A stretch of DNA of 14,982 bases from DATCVA01 sp036567205 (GCA_036567205.1 DATCVA010000162.1:1-14982), one strand, 5' to 3'. Positions 7,100 through 14,195 are shown, counted from the first letter of the stretch. A program made the numbers and translations. The notes: a model not told the origin generated them from the sequence alone.

Positions 7100-9319
7100 G
7101 TGCCGCCCAAGTCTGACCTTGCTCACGTGACGCAACTTATTGCTCTGAACTTTCTAACGGCGAAATCCACCCGTGCGGATTTTGCCTTTGTCGATACCGA
7201 TTTGCAGCTTCAGATCGAAGCGCATGCACCGGGCGTTTACCGTTTGCGTTGCGGCCGGGACAAGTCCCTGCTCGACGAAAAACCAAGCGCCCGATCCAAA
7301 GCGCACGCTGAAATGCTGCTGGCCCGCCAAGAGCCGGTGGGCGAGCTTTCCGTAAGCTCGATCGCCGACTCCGAGTGTAATGGCTGGCGGCTCGAGCAGG
7401 GTGATATTGTGCTCGAACTAACCACTGCGCCTTTGCAGTTGGCCTGGTATCGGGGCGAAGACTGTGTGCTGCGCACCCAGTCTCGGGCTGAATGGGCGAA
7501 TCAAGCATCCGGCGATACGCCCGCATGGCATTTTGCTCTCGAACTCGATAGCGAAGACGCTTTGTATGGTCTGGGCGAAACCTTTGGCGATCTCGACCGA
7601 CGGGGCGAACGGATTGTATCTGATCAGCCGCAAGCGCGTGCCTTGCCGCTGGCCTGGAGCCCTAAGGGGTGGGGGGTATATGTAAACAGCCTGAGTCGTG
7701 TTCAGCATGATCTGGGGGCAAGTACGGCCGATGTATACACCATGGATTGGCAGGGGCAGGTTCTGGACGTATTTGTTTTTGTCGGGGAACCTGGCGAGAT
7801 ATTAAATCAATACACAGCCTTAACCGGCCGTGCGGGCCAGCCGGGTTTATGGCCTATGGGGGTTTGGCTTGACCAGGCTCCGGGTCAGTCCGTTGACGCT
7901 ACACTTAACACCATCGAACAACTGCGCGCCAGCCAGTTCGCGCTTGACGCGGTCAAGCTGGCTACTCCCGGCATCGTCGGATTTCAGGCCGATAAACCAG
8001 CCTTCGAATGGGACGCCAGCCGCGTCGACGATCCGCGTACAATGCTGGCGCGTTTTCAGGCTCTTAACATCCAGGTTGCGGCACCTTCTTTTCCGGGCGT
8101 TTTGGTTGGCACCGAGATGTTCGACGAATGGGAGGATCGTGGCTGGTTGCTCATTAACGATGACGATGGCAACGCCCATGTTTTTGAGGGCAACTCCTTT
8201 AGCTCGGGTAAATCGTTTGGTTTGCTCGACCTTACGCATAAAGACGTCTATAAGCTATGGTCTGAACGCCAGCGCCAGCTTTTTGACGAGGGCCTGGGCG
8301 CACCCGTTTGCGATGCGCAGTTCGATATTCCCGACGGAATCACAGCGCGCGGAGGCGAGGCCGCCGATGTGTTGCGCACAATCTATCCGCTGTTAGTACG
8401 TCAGGCGCTATTTGATGCCGTGGCGGGGCATAAAACGCCGCAGGAAGGCGTTGTATGCAGCTCCGATCTGTTTCCGGCGGTACAGCGTTTTGCATGGCAG
8501 CTTGGCCCCCAGGTAACTAATGACTGGTCAGGGCTAGAGCGCACCCTGCGCGGTGCCTTATCGTTGGGAGATAGTGGGGTGCCTGTCCAGATGCACACCC
8601 TCGGTTCGTCATCCCAGCCCGTTGACGCCATGACCTCCGAACTATATATACGTTGGCTTGCAATGTGCGTATTTTCGGGTAATTTCAGTATTCAGGGGCT
8701 GCCGGCCTTGTTGCCTAGCGCGTTCGATGAAAAAACGCGAGAGCTTGCTGGGCACTGGCTGCAATGGCGGTACCGTTTAATTCCGTATGTGCTGGGCATT
8801 ATCGAAGATTCCGTCCGCACGGGCCTGCCAGTGCAAAGGTCCATGGCGCTGGCGTTTCCGAACGATCCGGTAGCGCAGGCATGGGATACTCAGTATTTGT
8901 TGGGGCCGGCCATTTTAGTGGCTCCGGCCTTGCAGCCGGGCAAGCAAATAAAGGTTTACCTGCCCGAGGGCGATGCCTGGTGGGATCTGAACACTGGCTG
9001 GCGTTATGAAGGCGGAACAACCTGGACGGTCGAGGCCGGCCTTGATACTTTGCCGATTTTTGGCCGTGAAGGGCATATGCTTTGTTTAGGGCCGGCCGCG
9101 CAGCATACTGGGGAATTCAATTCAGCGCGTATTCTGGACGAGGTCTGGATGTTTGGCATGCCCGAGCACAGCCCGGTTGTCATGCGCAATAAAATACGCG
9201 TCATGCAGATGCAGGGCTCCAGCTATATTAAAGGGCTCGAAGGTTTGCGCATCTTGCCCTCCGAAGGGCTTGAGGTTAAGCGCCGCGGAGCCGAGGTGCG
9301 TATTTCCAGGGCTCGTTAA
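7100..9319 (+). CDS. Divergent glycoside hydrolase family 31 (alpha-glucosidase/xylosidase-like) protein
   Basis: Probable GH31 fold (739 aa, in the family's size range), cytoplasmic by absence of a signal peptide. Order: N-terminal beta-sandwich with LYGLGETFGDLDRRGE, a (beta/alpha)8 barrel starting at GLWPMGVWLDQ, and a C-terminal beta domain with LLGPAILVAPAL, VYLPEG and WWDLNTG. Active-site regions are altered: where YicI-type enzymes have KTDFGE around the nucleophile, this reads CDAQFDIPDG (404-413); the acid/base segment is VTNDWSG with Asp475 kept; the usual SHDIGGF becomes MHTLGSS (498-504); and the barrel motif with substrate-binding Asp reads VKLATPGI. Activity on alpha-glucosides is therefore uncertain; altered substrate range or loss of catalysis are both possible. 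Start is GTG with GAGG 8 bases upstream; no Met occurs until about residue 71. A strong terminator follows. Confidence 0.8.
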   Translation: MPPKSDLAHVTQLIALNFLTAKSTRADFAFVDTDLQLQIEAHAPGVYRLRCGRDKSLLDEKPSARSKAHAEMLLARQEPVGELSVSSIADSECNGWRLEQGDIVLELTTAPLQLAWYRGEDCVLRTQSRAEWANQASGDTPAWHFALELDSEDALYGLGETFGDLDRRGERIVSDQPQARALPLAWSPKGWGVYVNSLSRVQHDLGASTADVYTMDWQGQVLDVFVFVGEPGEILNQYTALTGRAGQPGLWPMGVWLDQAPGQSVDATLNTIEQLRASQFALDAVKLATPGIVGFQADKPAFEWDASRVDDPRTMLARFQALNIQVAAPSFPGVLVGTEMFDEWEDRGWLLINDDDGNAHVFEGNSFSSGKSFGLLDLTHKDVYKLWSERQRQLFDEGLGAPVCDAQFDIPDGITARGGEAADVLRTIYPLLVRQALFDAVAGHKTPQEGVVCSSDLFPAVQRFAWQLGPQVTNDWSGLERTLRGALSLGDSGVPVQMHTLGSSSQPVDAMTSELYIRWLAMCVFSGNFSIQGLPALLPSAFDEKTRELAGHWLQWRYRLIPYVLGIIEDSVRTGLPVQRSMALAFPNDPVAQAWDTQYLLGPAILVAPALQPGKQIKVYLPEGDAWWDLNTGWRYEGGTTWTVEAGLDTLPIFGREGHMLCLGPAAQHTGEFNSARILDEVWMFGMPEHSPVVMRNKIRVMQMQGSSYIKGLEGLRILPSEGLEVKRRGAEVRISRAR

Positions 9320-9360
9320 ACCCGACCCGCCCGATACAGGATGGTCGGTGGAACTTACAG

Positions 9361-9398
9361 AAAGGGCTGATTCAGCAAAAGTTGAATCAGCCCTTTTT
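9361..9398 (+). terminator. Rho-independent terminator after the GH31 gene
   Basis: A perfect 14-base stem (9361-9374 with 9383-9396) and an 8-base loop are followed by a T-run (9394-9398). It starts 42 bases after the GH31 stop and separates that gene from the sigma-factor operon. Confidence 0.93.
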
Positions 9399-9407
9399 GC
9401 ATTAATG

Positions 9408-9436
9408 GGAACAGAAATCGCGATCATGGCATCTAA
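9408..9436 (+). promoter_or_regulatory. Candidate ECF-type promoter for the sigma-factor operon
   Basis: GGAACA (9408-9413) and TCTAA (9432-9436) resemble the GGAACTT / TCTGA pair read by RpoE-type ECF sigma factors. Spacing is about one base longer than in well-known E. coli sigma-E promoters. It lies just past the preceding terminator, and a start near 9443 would give a leader of about 33 bases before the sigma-factor ATG. Autoregulation through this site is inference. Confidence 0.4.
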
Positions 9437-9475
9437 TGTCGTAATAGCATCGTCTCTTCTTAATAGGGTTCCGCC

Positions 9476-10186
9476 ATGCCTCTCGCTCTTGTCAAAACAC
9501 CTACTGATTCGAACTTATCGGATAAACACCTGGCTGAGCGGATTGCACAAGGCGACCGTGCTGCGCTGACCGCCCTGATGCGCCGTTATAACCAGCGCCT
9601 GTATCGTGTCGCCCGAAGTGTTTTGCATAATGAGGCCGATGCCGAAGAAGCCGTTCAAGAGGCATTTTTTCTTGCCTTTAGGGCCATGGGAAAGTTTCGC
9701 GGTGATTCGTCACTGGCTACGTGGCTGGTGCGTATCGTGCTTAACGAATCGAATCATCGCTTGCGTAAAAACATTCGCCTTTCATCGTGGCTGGAGTTTG
9801 ACGATGCGCTGGTGCGTGCCGATGAAATGACCGAGACGACGATGGATAAATTCTCCCCGGACCGACCCGAGCAAGCGCTGGCGCGAGCTGAAACACGGCG
9901 CCTGCTTGAGGCAAAAATTGATCAGTTGCCCCCCGTGTTTCGTACCGTTTTCGTAATGCGCGCTGTTGAAGGAATGTCGGTTGACGAGACGGCCCTATGT
10001 TTGGGGGTACCCGCGGCTACCGTGCGAACCCGCTACTTCAGGGCAAGGGGTATGTTGCGCAAACTACTGGCCCACGAAATCGGCACCTCTTTGGAGGAGG
10101 CGTTTTCTTTTGCCGGCGCGCGCTGCGATCGTATCGTCGCCAGCGTTCAGGCGCGGCTCGATGATTTGCAGGTGGATCGCGTCTGA
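9476..10186 (+). CDS. ECF-type RNA polymerase sigma factor
   Basis: Sigma-70 family factor of extracytoplasmic-function type (236 aa). Region 2 spans about 35-105 (LMRRYNQRLYRVARSVL, DAEEAVQEAFFLAF, FRGDSSLATWLVRIV), region 4 about 140-195 (LPPVFRTVFVMRAVEGMSV, then the helix-turn-helix CLGVPAATVRTRYFRARG). It lacks regions 1 and 3 of housekeeping sigmas. A tail of about 35 residues follows region 4, with FSFAGARCDRIV and Cys217; such a tail makes it longer than typical ECF factors of about 190 aa. AGGG (9465-9468) lies 7 bases before the ATG. It heads an operon with the ferritin-like protein (33 bp gap) and cytochrome c. No anti-sigma gene is adjacent, so control is either by the tail, an unlinked anti-sigma factor, or promoter-level regulation. 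The target regulon is unknown. Confidence 0.92.
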   Translation: MPLALVKTPTDSNLSDKHLAERIAQGDRAALTALMRRYNQRLYRVARSVLHNEADAEEAVQEAFFLAFRAMGKFRGDSSLATWLVRIVLNESNHRLRKNIRLSSWLEFDDALVRADEMTETTMDKFSPDRPEQALARAETRRLLEAKIDQLPPVFRTVFVMRAVEGMSVDETALCLGVPAATVRTRYFRARGMLRKLLAHEIGTSLEEAFSFAGARCDRIVASVQARLDDLQVDRV

Positions 10187-10219
10187 TTATCTGAGTTGTT
10201 TCCTTCTAGGAGCATTACC

Positions 10220-10801
10220 ATGTCATTTCTAGCATTTGTTCATAATCCTCAGGCCCGCGATTCGCGGCGCGCGTTTCTGGGGCAGTCAGGCTTGTTGTTA
10301 TCAGGTACCGCCGTAGCCTTGATGGCTGGGAGGAGCGCGTTGGCGAAGGGCAAGAGCACAGAGTCGGTGGAGTCCGACGTTCGTATTTTGAACACGGCGC
10401 TGTCTGCCGAGCTCGAGGCTATCGCGGCTTACCAATTGGGCGCCGAGAGCAAGCTTCTTGAAAAACCTGTTCTTGATCTGGCTGTTACTTTTCAGGGGCA
10501 GCACAAAGAGCATGCCGATTTGTTGTCGAAGACCATCGTGACGTTGGGTGGGAAACCGGCGCAGGCCAAGGCGAAATACACCTTCCCGATCGAGACGCTT
10601 AAAACGCAGGCTGACGTATTGCGCTTTGCTTCGCTTCTGGAAAAGGGCGCTGTCAGTGCTTACCTGGGGGCGGTGCCTGTGTTTGATAATCGCGATCTGG
10701 CCAAGGCAGCCGCAAGCATTCTGGGCGATGAGGCCATGCACTGGGCCATACTGCGAAATGCTCTGGGACAGCCGCCCGTGCCAGTGGCGTTTATGTCATG
10801 A
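10220..10801 (+). CDS. Tat-exported ferritin-like domain protein
   Basis: Periplasmic four-helix ferritin-like protein (193 aa). A Tat signal is visible: SRRAFLG with Arg16-Arg17, then a hydrophobic stretch and SALA, so it is probably exported folded with its metal centre. Candidate di-metal ligands lie on the helices: Glu64/Glu66 (SAELEAIAAYQ), His95/Glu97/His98 (GQHKEHADLL), Glu141 (LLEKGAVSAY) and Glu171xxHis174 (DEAMHWAIL). This resembles the Ferritin_2/DUF4439 type rather than cage-forming ferritin; whether it stores iron or acts as an oxidase or peroxidase is unknown. The frame extends to a TTG at 10196, but AGGAG (10208-10212) sits 7 bases before ATG 10220. Its stop overlaps the cytochrome start in an ATGA, so the two are translationally coupled. 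Confidence 0.85.
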   Translation: MSFLAFVHNPQARDSRRAFLGQSGLLLSGTAVALMAGRSALAKGKSTESVESDVRILNTALSAELEAIAAYQLGAESKLLEKPVLDLAVTFQGQHKEHADLLSKTIVTLGGKPAQAKAKYTFPIETLKTQADVLRFASLLEKGAVSAYLGAVPVFDNRDLAKAAASILGDEAMHWAILRNALGQPPVPVAFMS

Positions 10802-11223
10802 GCAACATGAGTCGCTCGCAATGGGCCGGTTTTATCGCTTGTTGTCTGGGTTCGTCGTTTATGTTTGTGCAATCTGGTGTTCGTTCCGAACCGTCCATTG
10901 CTGGCGACTCGGTACGAGGTGAGTCGATTTACACGCGATGCCTGGCCTGTCATGCGCTGGAGTATGACCGCACGGGACCCAGGCATTGCGGTTTGTTCGG
11001 GCGTAAAGCCGGATCAGTCGAAGGCTTCGTGTATTCAGCGGCAATGAAAAACTCCAACATCGTTTGGAACAGCGCGACGCTGAATTGGTTTTTAGAAAAT
11101 CCGATGAAGGCTATTCCAGGGACGGCCATGGGGTATGCAGGTATTCCAGACCCTCAGGAGCGTGCCGATCTTATTGCTTATTTGAAAAAGGAAAATGCTT
11201 CGCCCCGCTGTGCGGGTAAGTAG
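10798..11223 (+). CDS. Class I c-type cytochrome
   Basis: Small monohaem cytochrome c (141 aa). The haem-attachment motif CLACH is at 48-52, with His52 as proximal ligand, and Met111 in GTAMGYAGI is the likely distal ligand, as in cytochrome c2/c550-type proteins (also GPRHCGLFGRKAG and DLIAYLK near the C-terminal helix). An N-terminal hydrophobic segment (about residues 9-26) serves as a Sec signal or anchor, placing it in the periplasm. The ATG overlaps the TGA of the ferritin-like gene, and no separate Shine-Dalgarno sequence is evident; Met4 at 10807 is an alternative start. Together with the exported ferritin-like protein it suggests electron transfer to or from that protein's metal centre, which is inference. 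Confidence 0.9.
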   Translation: MSNMSRSQWAGFIACCLGSSFMFVQSGVRSEPSIAGDSVRGESIYTRCLACHALEYDRTGPRHCGLFGRKAGSVEGFVYSAAMKNSNIVWNSATLNWFLENPMKAIPGTAMGYAGIPDPQERADLIAYLKKENASPRCAGK

Positions 11224-11261
11224 CGCGTGTTTGGTTGAATTGCTTTTGCCGAGTTATCAAT

Positions 11262-11290
11262 TTGACAGCGAAGAAAAAAGGCGTCATAAT
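11262..11290 (+). promoter_or_regulatory. Sigma-70 promoter for tRNA-Lys
   Basis: TTGACA (11262-11267), a perfect -35, and CATAAT (11285-11290) are separated by 17 bases. The expected start is near 11297, about 10 bases before the mature tRNA 5' end. Confidence 0.85.
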
Positions 11291-11306
11291 TTCGTTCTTC
11301 GGTTGT

Positions 11307-11382
11307 GGGATGGTAGCTCAGTTGGTAGAGCACCGGACTTTTAATCCGTTGGTCCCGGGTTCGAGCCCCGGCCATCCCACCA
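11307..11382 (+). tRNA. tRNA-Lys (anticodon TTT)
   Basis: A 76-base cloverleaf with encoded CCA. The acceptor stem is GGGATGG/CCATCCC with discriminator A and CCA at 11380-11382; the D arm contains AGCTCAGTTGGTAGAGC; the anticodon loop is CTTTTAA, giving anticodon TTT; the T arm is CCGGG-TTCGAGC-CCCGG. It is closely like bacterial tRNA-Lys. The first anticodon-stem pair (27-43) is a C-T mismatch, where E. coli has a G-T wobble. It has its own promoter and terminator. Its U34 is a known MnmC-pathway target, and mnmC lies about 4 kb upstream. Confidence 0.97.
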
Positions 11383-11400
11383 GTAGTAAAAGTAAACATT

Positions 11401-11434
11401 AAAGCCGCCTTAACCAGGCGGCTTTTGTTTTTTC
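11401..11434 (+). terminator. Rho-independent terminator after tRNA-Lys
   Basis: AAAGCCGCCT (11401-11410) pairs perfectly with AGGCGGCTTT (11416-11425) around a TAACC loop, followed by a T-rich tract. It ends the tRNA transcript and insulates metN. Confidence 0.92.
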
Positions 11435-11602
11435 TGGTGCAACAGTTGCGATTATGACAAGAGGAAAACCGGGGCAGTCATGGTAAATTGCCTTGTGCGG
11501 GCGGGCTGCTGTATGGCAACCGCTTTGCTTTTGCGGCGGCTATTGTTTTGGCCGGAACCAAGGTTTTCGTTAACGTTTTAATTTTCCAACAAAGATTCCG
11601 CT
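11435..11602. other. Leader region of metNIQ
   Basis: This gap of 168 bases holds a perfect 11-base palindrome GCAAC-A-GTTGC at 11439-11449 and a CCGC-N9-GCGG hairpin near 11520-11536. I found no convincing MetJ box, no TGAA-N5-TTCA MetR-type site, no riboswitch I could recognise, and no good sigma-70 promoter. Control of the operon is not apparent from the sequence. Confidence 0.4.
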
Positions 11603-12613
11603 TTGATTCGCCTAGAGAACATTCATAAAGCCTATGTTTCGCCTGGTCGCACTTCGCATGCATTGGCAGGCATCGACTTGCACGTTAGGCAGGGTGAAGT
11701 CTTTGGCATTATCGGGCGCTCGGGGGCGGGAAAAAGTACGCTGATACGTATGCTCAACTTGCTCGAGCGGCCCAGTCAGGGCAACGTCTGGGTACGCGAT
11801 CAAGACATTACGCAATTTCAAGACTCTCAATTACAGCAGTTCCGGCAAAAGGTCGGCATGGTGTTTCAGCACTTTAATTTGCTGCGCTCGCGTACTGTGC
11901 TCGATAATGTTTGTTTTCCATTGAAACTGGCGGGTATGCCGCGAGCGGCTCAGTTGCAGCGCGCGCACGAGGTGCTGGCTTTGGTTGGTTTAAGCGACCA
12001 GTCAAAAAAGTATCCGCGGCAATTGTCAGGCGGACAACAGCAGCGCGTAGGTATTGCGCGCGCCCTGGCCAACAGACCCGAGTTGTTGCTATGCGACGAA
12101 GCGACTTCGGCGCTTGATCCGGAGACGACGCAATCAATATTACGCCTGCTGGCCGATATCAATCAGCGCTTTGGCCTGACCATTGTTCTTATTACACACG
12201 GGATGGATGTGATTCGTGCCGTTTGCGACCGTGTAGCCGTTATAGACGCCGGTAAAATCGTCGAGCTGGGCGACGTGCTCGACGTTTTTTTGCATCCCCG
12301 GCACGAGGTTACCCAGTCGCTGCTGTCTGAAAGTGGTGTCGACTCCCAGAGCTGGCGTGAAATGGCCGCAGGCATCAACGGATGCATAATTCGTCTAAGC
12401 TTTCGCGGCGATGCCGCGGGGCAGCCCACGCTAAGCAGGGTCAGCCGCGAGCTCAATGTTAATCTCAGCATTTTACAAGGCGCGGTAAGCCGGATTAAAA
12501 ACACTCCTTATGGGCAGTTGGTATTGGCGGTACACGGCGAGGACCTCCAGCTAGAGCAACTGACACAGTTTTTTGCGGCCGAAAATATTGAGTGTGAGGT
12601 GTTGCAATCATGA
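11603..12613 (+). CDS. metN: Methionine ABC transporter ATP-binding protein MetN
   Basis: ATPase of the D/L-methionine importer (336 aa). Walker A GRSGAGKST is at 38-46, Q-loop FQHFNLL near 91-97, signature LSGGQQQR from 141, Walker B LLLCDEATSALDP with Asp165-Glu166, and the H-loop LITHGMDV follows. The C-terminal 70 residues form the NIL/ACT-like domain that in E. coli MetN binds methionine and inhibits transport allosterically. The start is TTG: it aligns with the usual MetN N-terminus (MIRLENIHKAY), though its Shine-Dalgarno is poor (AAAG about 10 bases upstream). The TGA overlaps the metI ATG (ATGA). It is the first gene of metNIQ. Confidence 0.95.
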   Translation: MIRLENIHKAYVSPGRTSHALAGIDLHVRQGEVFGIIGRSGAGKSTLIRMLNLLERPSQGNVWVRDQDITQFQDSQLQQFRQKVGMVFQHFNLLRSRTVLDNVCFPLKLAGMPRAAQLQRAHEVLALVGLSDQSKKYPRQLSGGQQQRVGIARALANRPELLLCDEATSALDPETTQSILRLLADINQRFGLTIVLITHGMDVIRAVCDRVAVIDAGKIVELGDVLDVFLHPRHEVTQSLLSESGVDSQSWREMAAGINGCIIRLSFRGDAAGQPTLSRVSRELNVNLSILQGAVSRIKNTPYGQLVLAVHGEDLQLEQLTQFFAAENIECEVLQS

Positions 12614-13269
12614 TGTTTGCCAATCTGGATTGGCCGCTTATTGGCGAAGCGACAATTGATACCTTGTTGATGACCGGATTTTCGTTAGTGTTTACCGTGC
12701 TGATCGGGTTGCCCTTGGGCATTGTTCTGTTTCTGACCAGCAAGCGCCAAATGCTGGACAATGCACCGGTCTATCAGATTCTGTCGTTTGTTGTGAACGT
12801 ATTGCGCTCGGTGCCTTTTCTGATTTTGCTGATCGTAATGATCCCGCTGACCCGTGTTCTGGCCGGAACTTCCCTTGGCGTACAGGGGGCGATTCCGCCG
12901 CTGGTCCTTAGCGCCGCACCTTTTTTTGCACGGCTGGTTGAAAATGTATTGCGTGAACTGGATCCGGGCGTAACCGAGGCATGCCGGGCTATGGGGGCCA
13001 ATTCACGTCAAACGGTACTGATGGCTTTGATTCCTGAAGCGACTACCGGCATTGTCGCCGCCACGGTTGTGACCGCTATAGCGCTGGTGGGCTATTCGGC
13101 CATGTCGGGCGTGATCGGCGGAGGGGGCCTGGGCGACTTGGCGCTGCGCTTTGGATACCAGCGTTACCAGACCGATGTCATGTTGGTGACAGTAGTGCTG
13201 CTGGTCGTTATGGTTCAGGTTTTACAAGTACTGGGCGATCGCCTGGTTTTAAAGTTAAATCGAAAATAA
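12610..13269 (+). CDS. metI: Methionine ABC transporter permease MetI
   Basis: Inner-membrane permease that pairs as a dimer with MetN (219 aa, near the 217 of E. coli MetI). About five hydrophobic helices are visible, starting at TLLMTGFSLVFTVLIGLPLG. The EAA coupling loop that docks on the ATPase reads EACRAMGANSRQTVLMALIPEA-like between the central helices, and the following segment has the MetI pattern SAMSGVIGGGGLGDLA. It overlaps metN by 4 bases and lies 19 bases ahead of metQ, consistent with one transcript. Met2 (12613) is an equally possible start. Confidence 0.95.
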   Translation: MMFANLDWPLIGEATIDTLLMTGFSLVFTVLIGLPLGIVLFLTSKRQMLDNAPVYQILSFVVNVLRSVPFLILLIVMIPLTRVLAGTSLGVQGAIPPLVLSAAPFFARLVENVLRELDPGVTEACRAMGANSRQTVLMALIPEATTGIVAATVVTAIALVGYSAMSGVIGGGGLGDLALRFGYQRYQTDVMLVTVVLLVVMVQVLQVLGDRLVLKLNRK

Positions 13270-13288
13270 TTTTTCACAGGAGCGGCTT

Positions 13289-14077
13289 ATGTCCTTAAAA
13301 AAACTGTCGTCTATTCTGGCTATTTCTTCAATCTTGTTTGTCGCCGGGGCGGCCCAGGCCGAAAAATTAAGTATTGCCGCTACGCCGGTGCCTCATGCTG
13401 AATTGCTGGAGTTTGTAAAACCTGTGTTGGCTAAAGAAGGTGTTGAACTCGATATCAAGGTGTTTACCGATTATGTTCAGCCAAATCAGCAGGTGGCCGA
13501 AGGCCAAATCGATGTTAATTTTTTTCAGCATGCACCTTACTTGAATTCTTTTAATAAAGAGCGCAATACCAAACTGGTTTCGGTGGGGCAGGTACATGTA
13601 GAACCTTTTGGCGCCTATTCGAAAAAAATCAAAAATATTAACGAATTGAAAGATGGCGCGTTAATTGCTTTGCCTAACGATCCTTCCAATGGTGCACGTG
13701 CTTTGTTGCTGTTGCAGAAGCAGGGTCTTATCAAGCTAAAAGACCCTGATAATATTCTGGCAACGGCACGCGACATTGCCGATAACCCTAAAAAGCTTAA
13801 ATTTAAAGAGCTCGAGGCAGCGACATTGCCCCGGATATTGCCTGATGTGGACCTGGCTCTTATAAATACTAATTACGCGCTTGAGGCGGGGCTTAATCCT
13901 ATTAAAGATGCCCTGTTTATCGAGGGTTCCGATTCGCCATATGCCAATATCATCGTCACAACCGAAGCTAAAAAAGATGACCCTGCGGTTAAAAAGCTGG
14001 TAGCTGCGTTAAACAGCGACGCGACACGCGACTTCATCCTGAAAAAATACAATGGCGCTATAGTTCCCGCTTTTTAG
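13289..14077 (+). CDS. metQ: Methionine-binding protein MetQ (periplasmic)
   Basis: Substrate-binding protein of the NlpA/MetQ family (262 aa), delivering methionine to MetNI. Family hallmarks include ATPVPHAELLEFVKP, VFTDYVQPNQQVAEGQIDVNFFQH and LPNDPSNGARALLLLQ. The N-terminus is a signal peptide ending AGAAQA-EK, cut by signal peptidase I; there is no lipobox Cys, so unlike E. coli MetQ this is predicted to be a soluble periplasmic protein. AGGAG (13278-13282) lies 6 bases before the ATG. An intrinsic terminator starts directly after the TAG, making metQ the last gene of the operon. Confidence 0.95.
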   Translation: MSLKKLSSILAISSILFVAGAAQAEKLSIAATPVPHAELLEFVKPVLAKEGVELDIKVFTDYVQPNQQVAEGQIDVNFFQHAPYLNSFNKERNTKLVSVGQVHVEPFGAYSKKIKNINELKDGALIALPNDPSNGARALLLLQKQGLIKLKDPDNILATARDIADNPKKLKFKELEAATLPRILPDVDLALINTNYALEAGLNPIKDALFIEGSDSPYANIIVTTEAKKDDPAVKKLVAALNSDATRDFILKKYNGAIVPAF

Positions 14078-14104
14078 AAAATTCGGGGTTTACCCCGAAT
14101 TTTT
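14078..14104 (+). terminator. Rho-independent terminator after metQ
   Basis: A perfect 11-base stem, AAAATTCGGGG (14078-14088) with CCCCGAATTTT (14093-14103), has a TTTA loop and a terminal T-run. It begins on the base after the metQ stop codon. Because the A-run on the left mirrors the T-run on the right, it could work on both strands. Confidence 0.93.
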
Positions 14105-14167
14105 GTATTCCTTGCCTGATCCGCGTTATTCTGTTCCCACTCCGTTTCTATATTAAACGTGCACTTA

Positions 14168-14195
14168 TTGACTGCGCTTGCCTTACAAGAATAAT
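14168..14195 (+). promoter_or_regulatory. Sigma-70 promoter for glnH
   Basis: TTGACT (14168-14173) and AATAAT (14190-14195) are 16 bases apart, matching 5/6 and 5/6. A start near 14202 gives a leader of about 60 bases. I saw no clear sigma-54 (GG-N10-GC) element in this spacer, although glutamine transport is nitrogen-controlled in enterics. Confidence 0.65.

Noticed and set aside
7830..8396. Second plus-strand open frame (188 codons) inside the GH31 gene
   Set aside because: It is a +1 frame shadow with Ser/Arg-rich translation. The GH31 frame continues unbroken through it with recognisable family motifs, so there is no frameshift or overlapping gene.
9350..9380. GGAACTT (9350-9356) as an ECF promoter -35 for the sigma operon
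   Set aside because: The -35 matches the RpoE consensus exactly, but the sequence at the right spacing (TCAGC) is a poor -10 and lies inside the terminator stem-loop. The downstream GGAACA/TCTAA pair fits better.
11307..11602. tRNA-Lys as the attachment site of an integrated element
   Set aside because: No integrase, no duplicated tRNA 3' end and no mobile genes follow. The neighbour is the core metNIQ operon.
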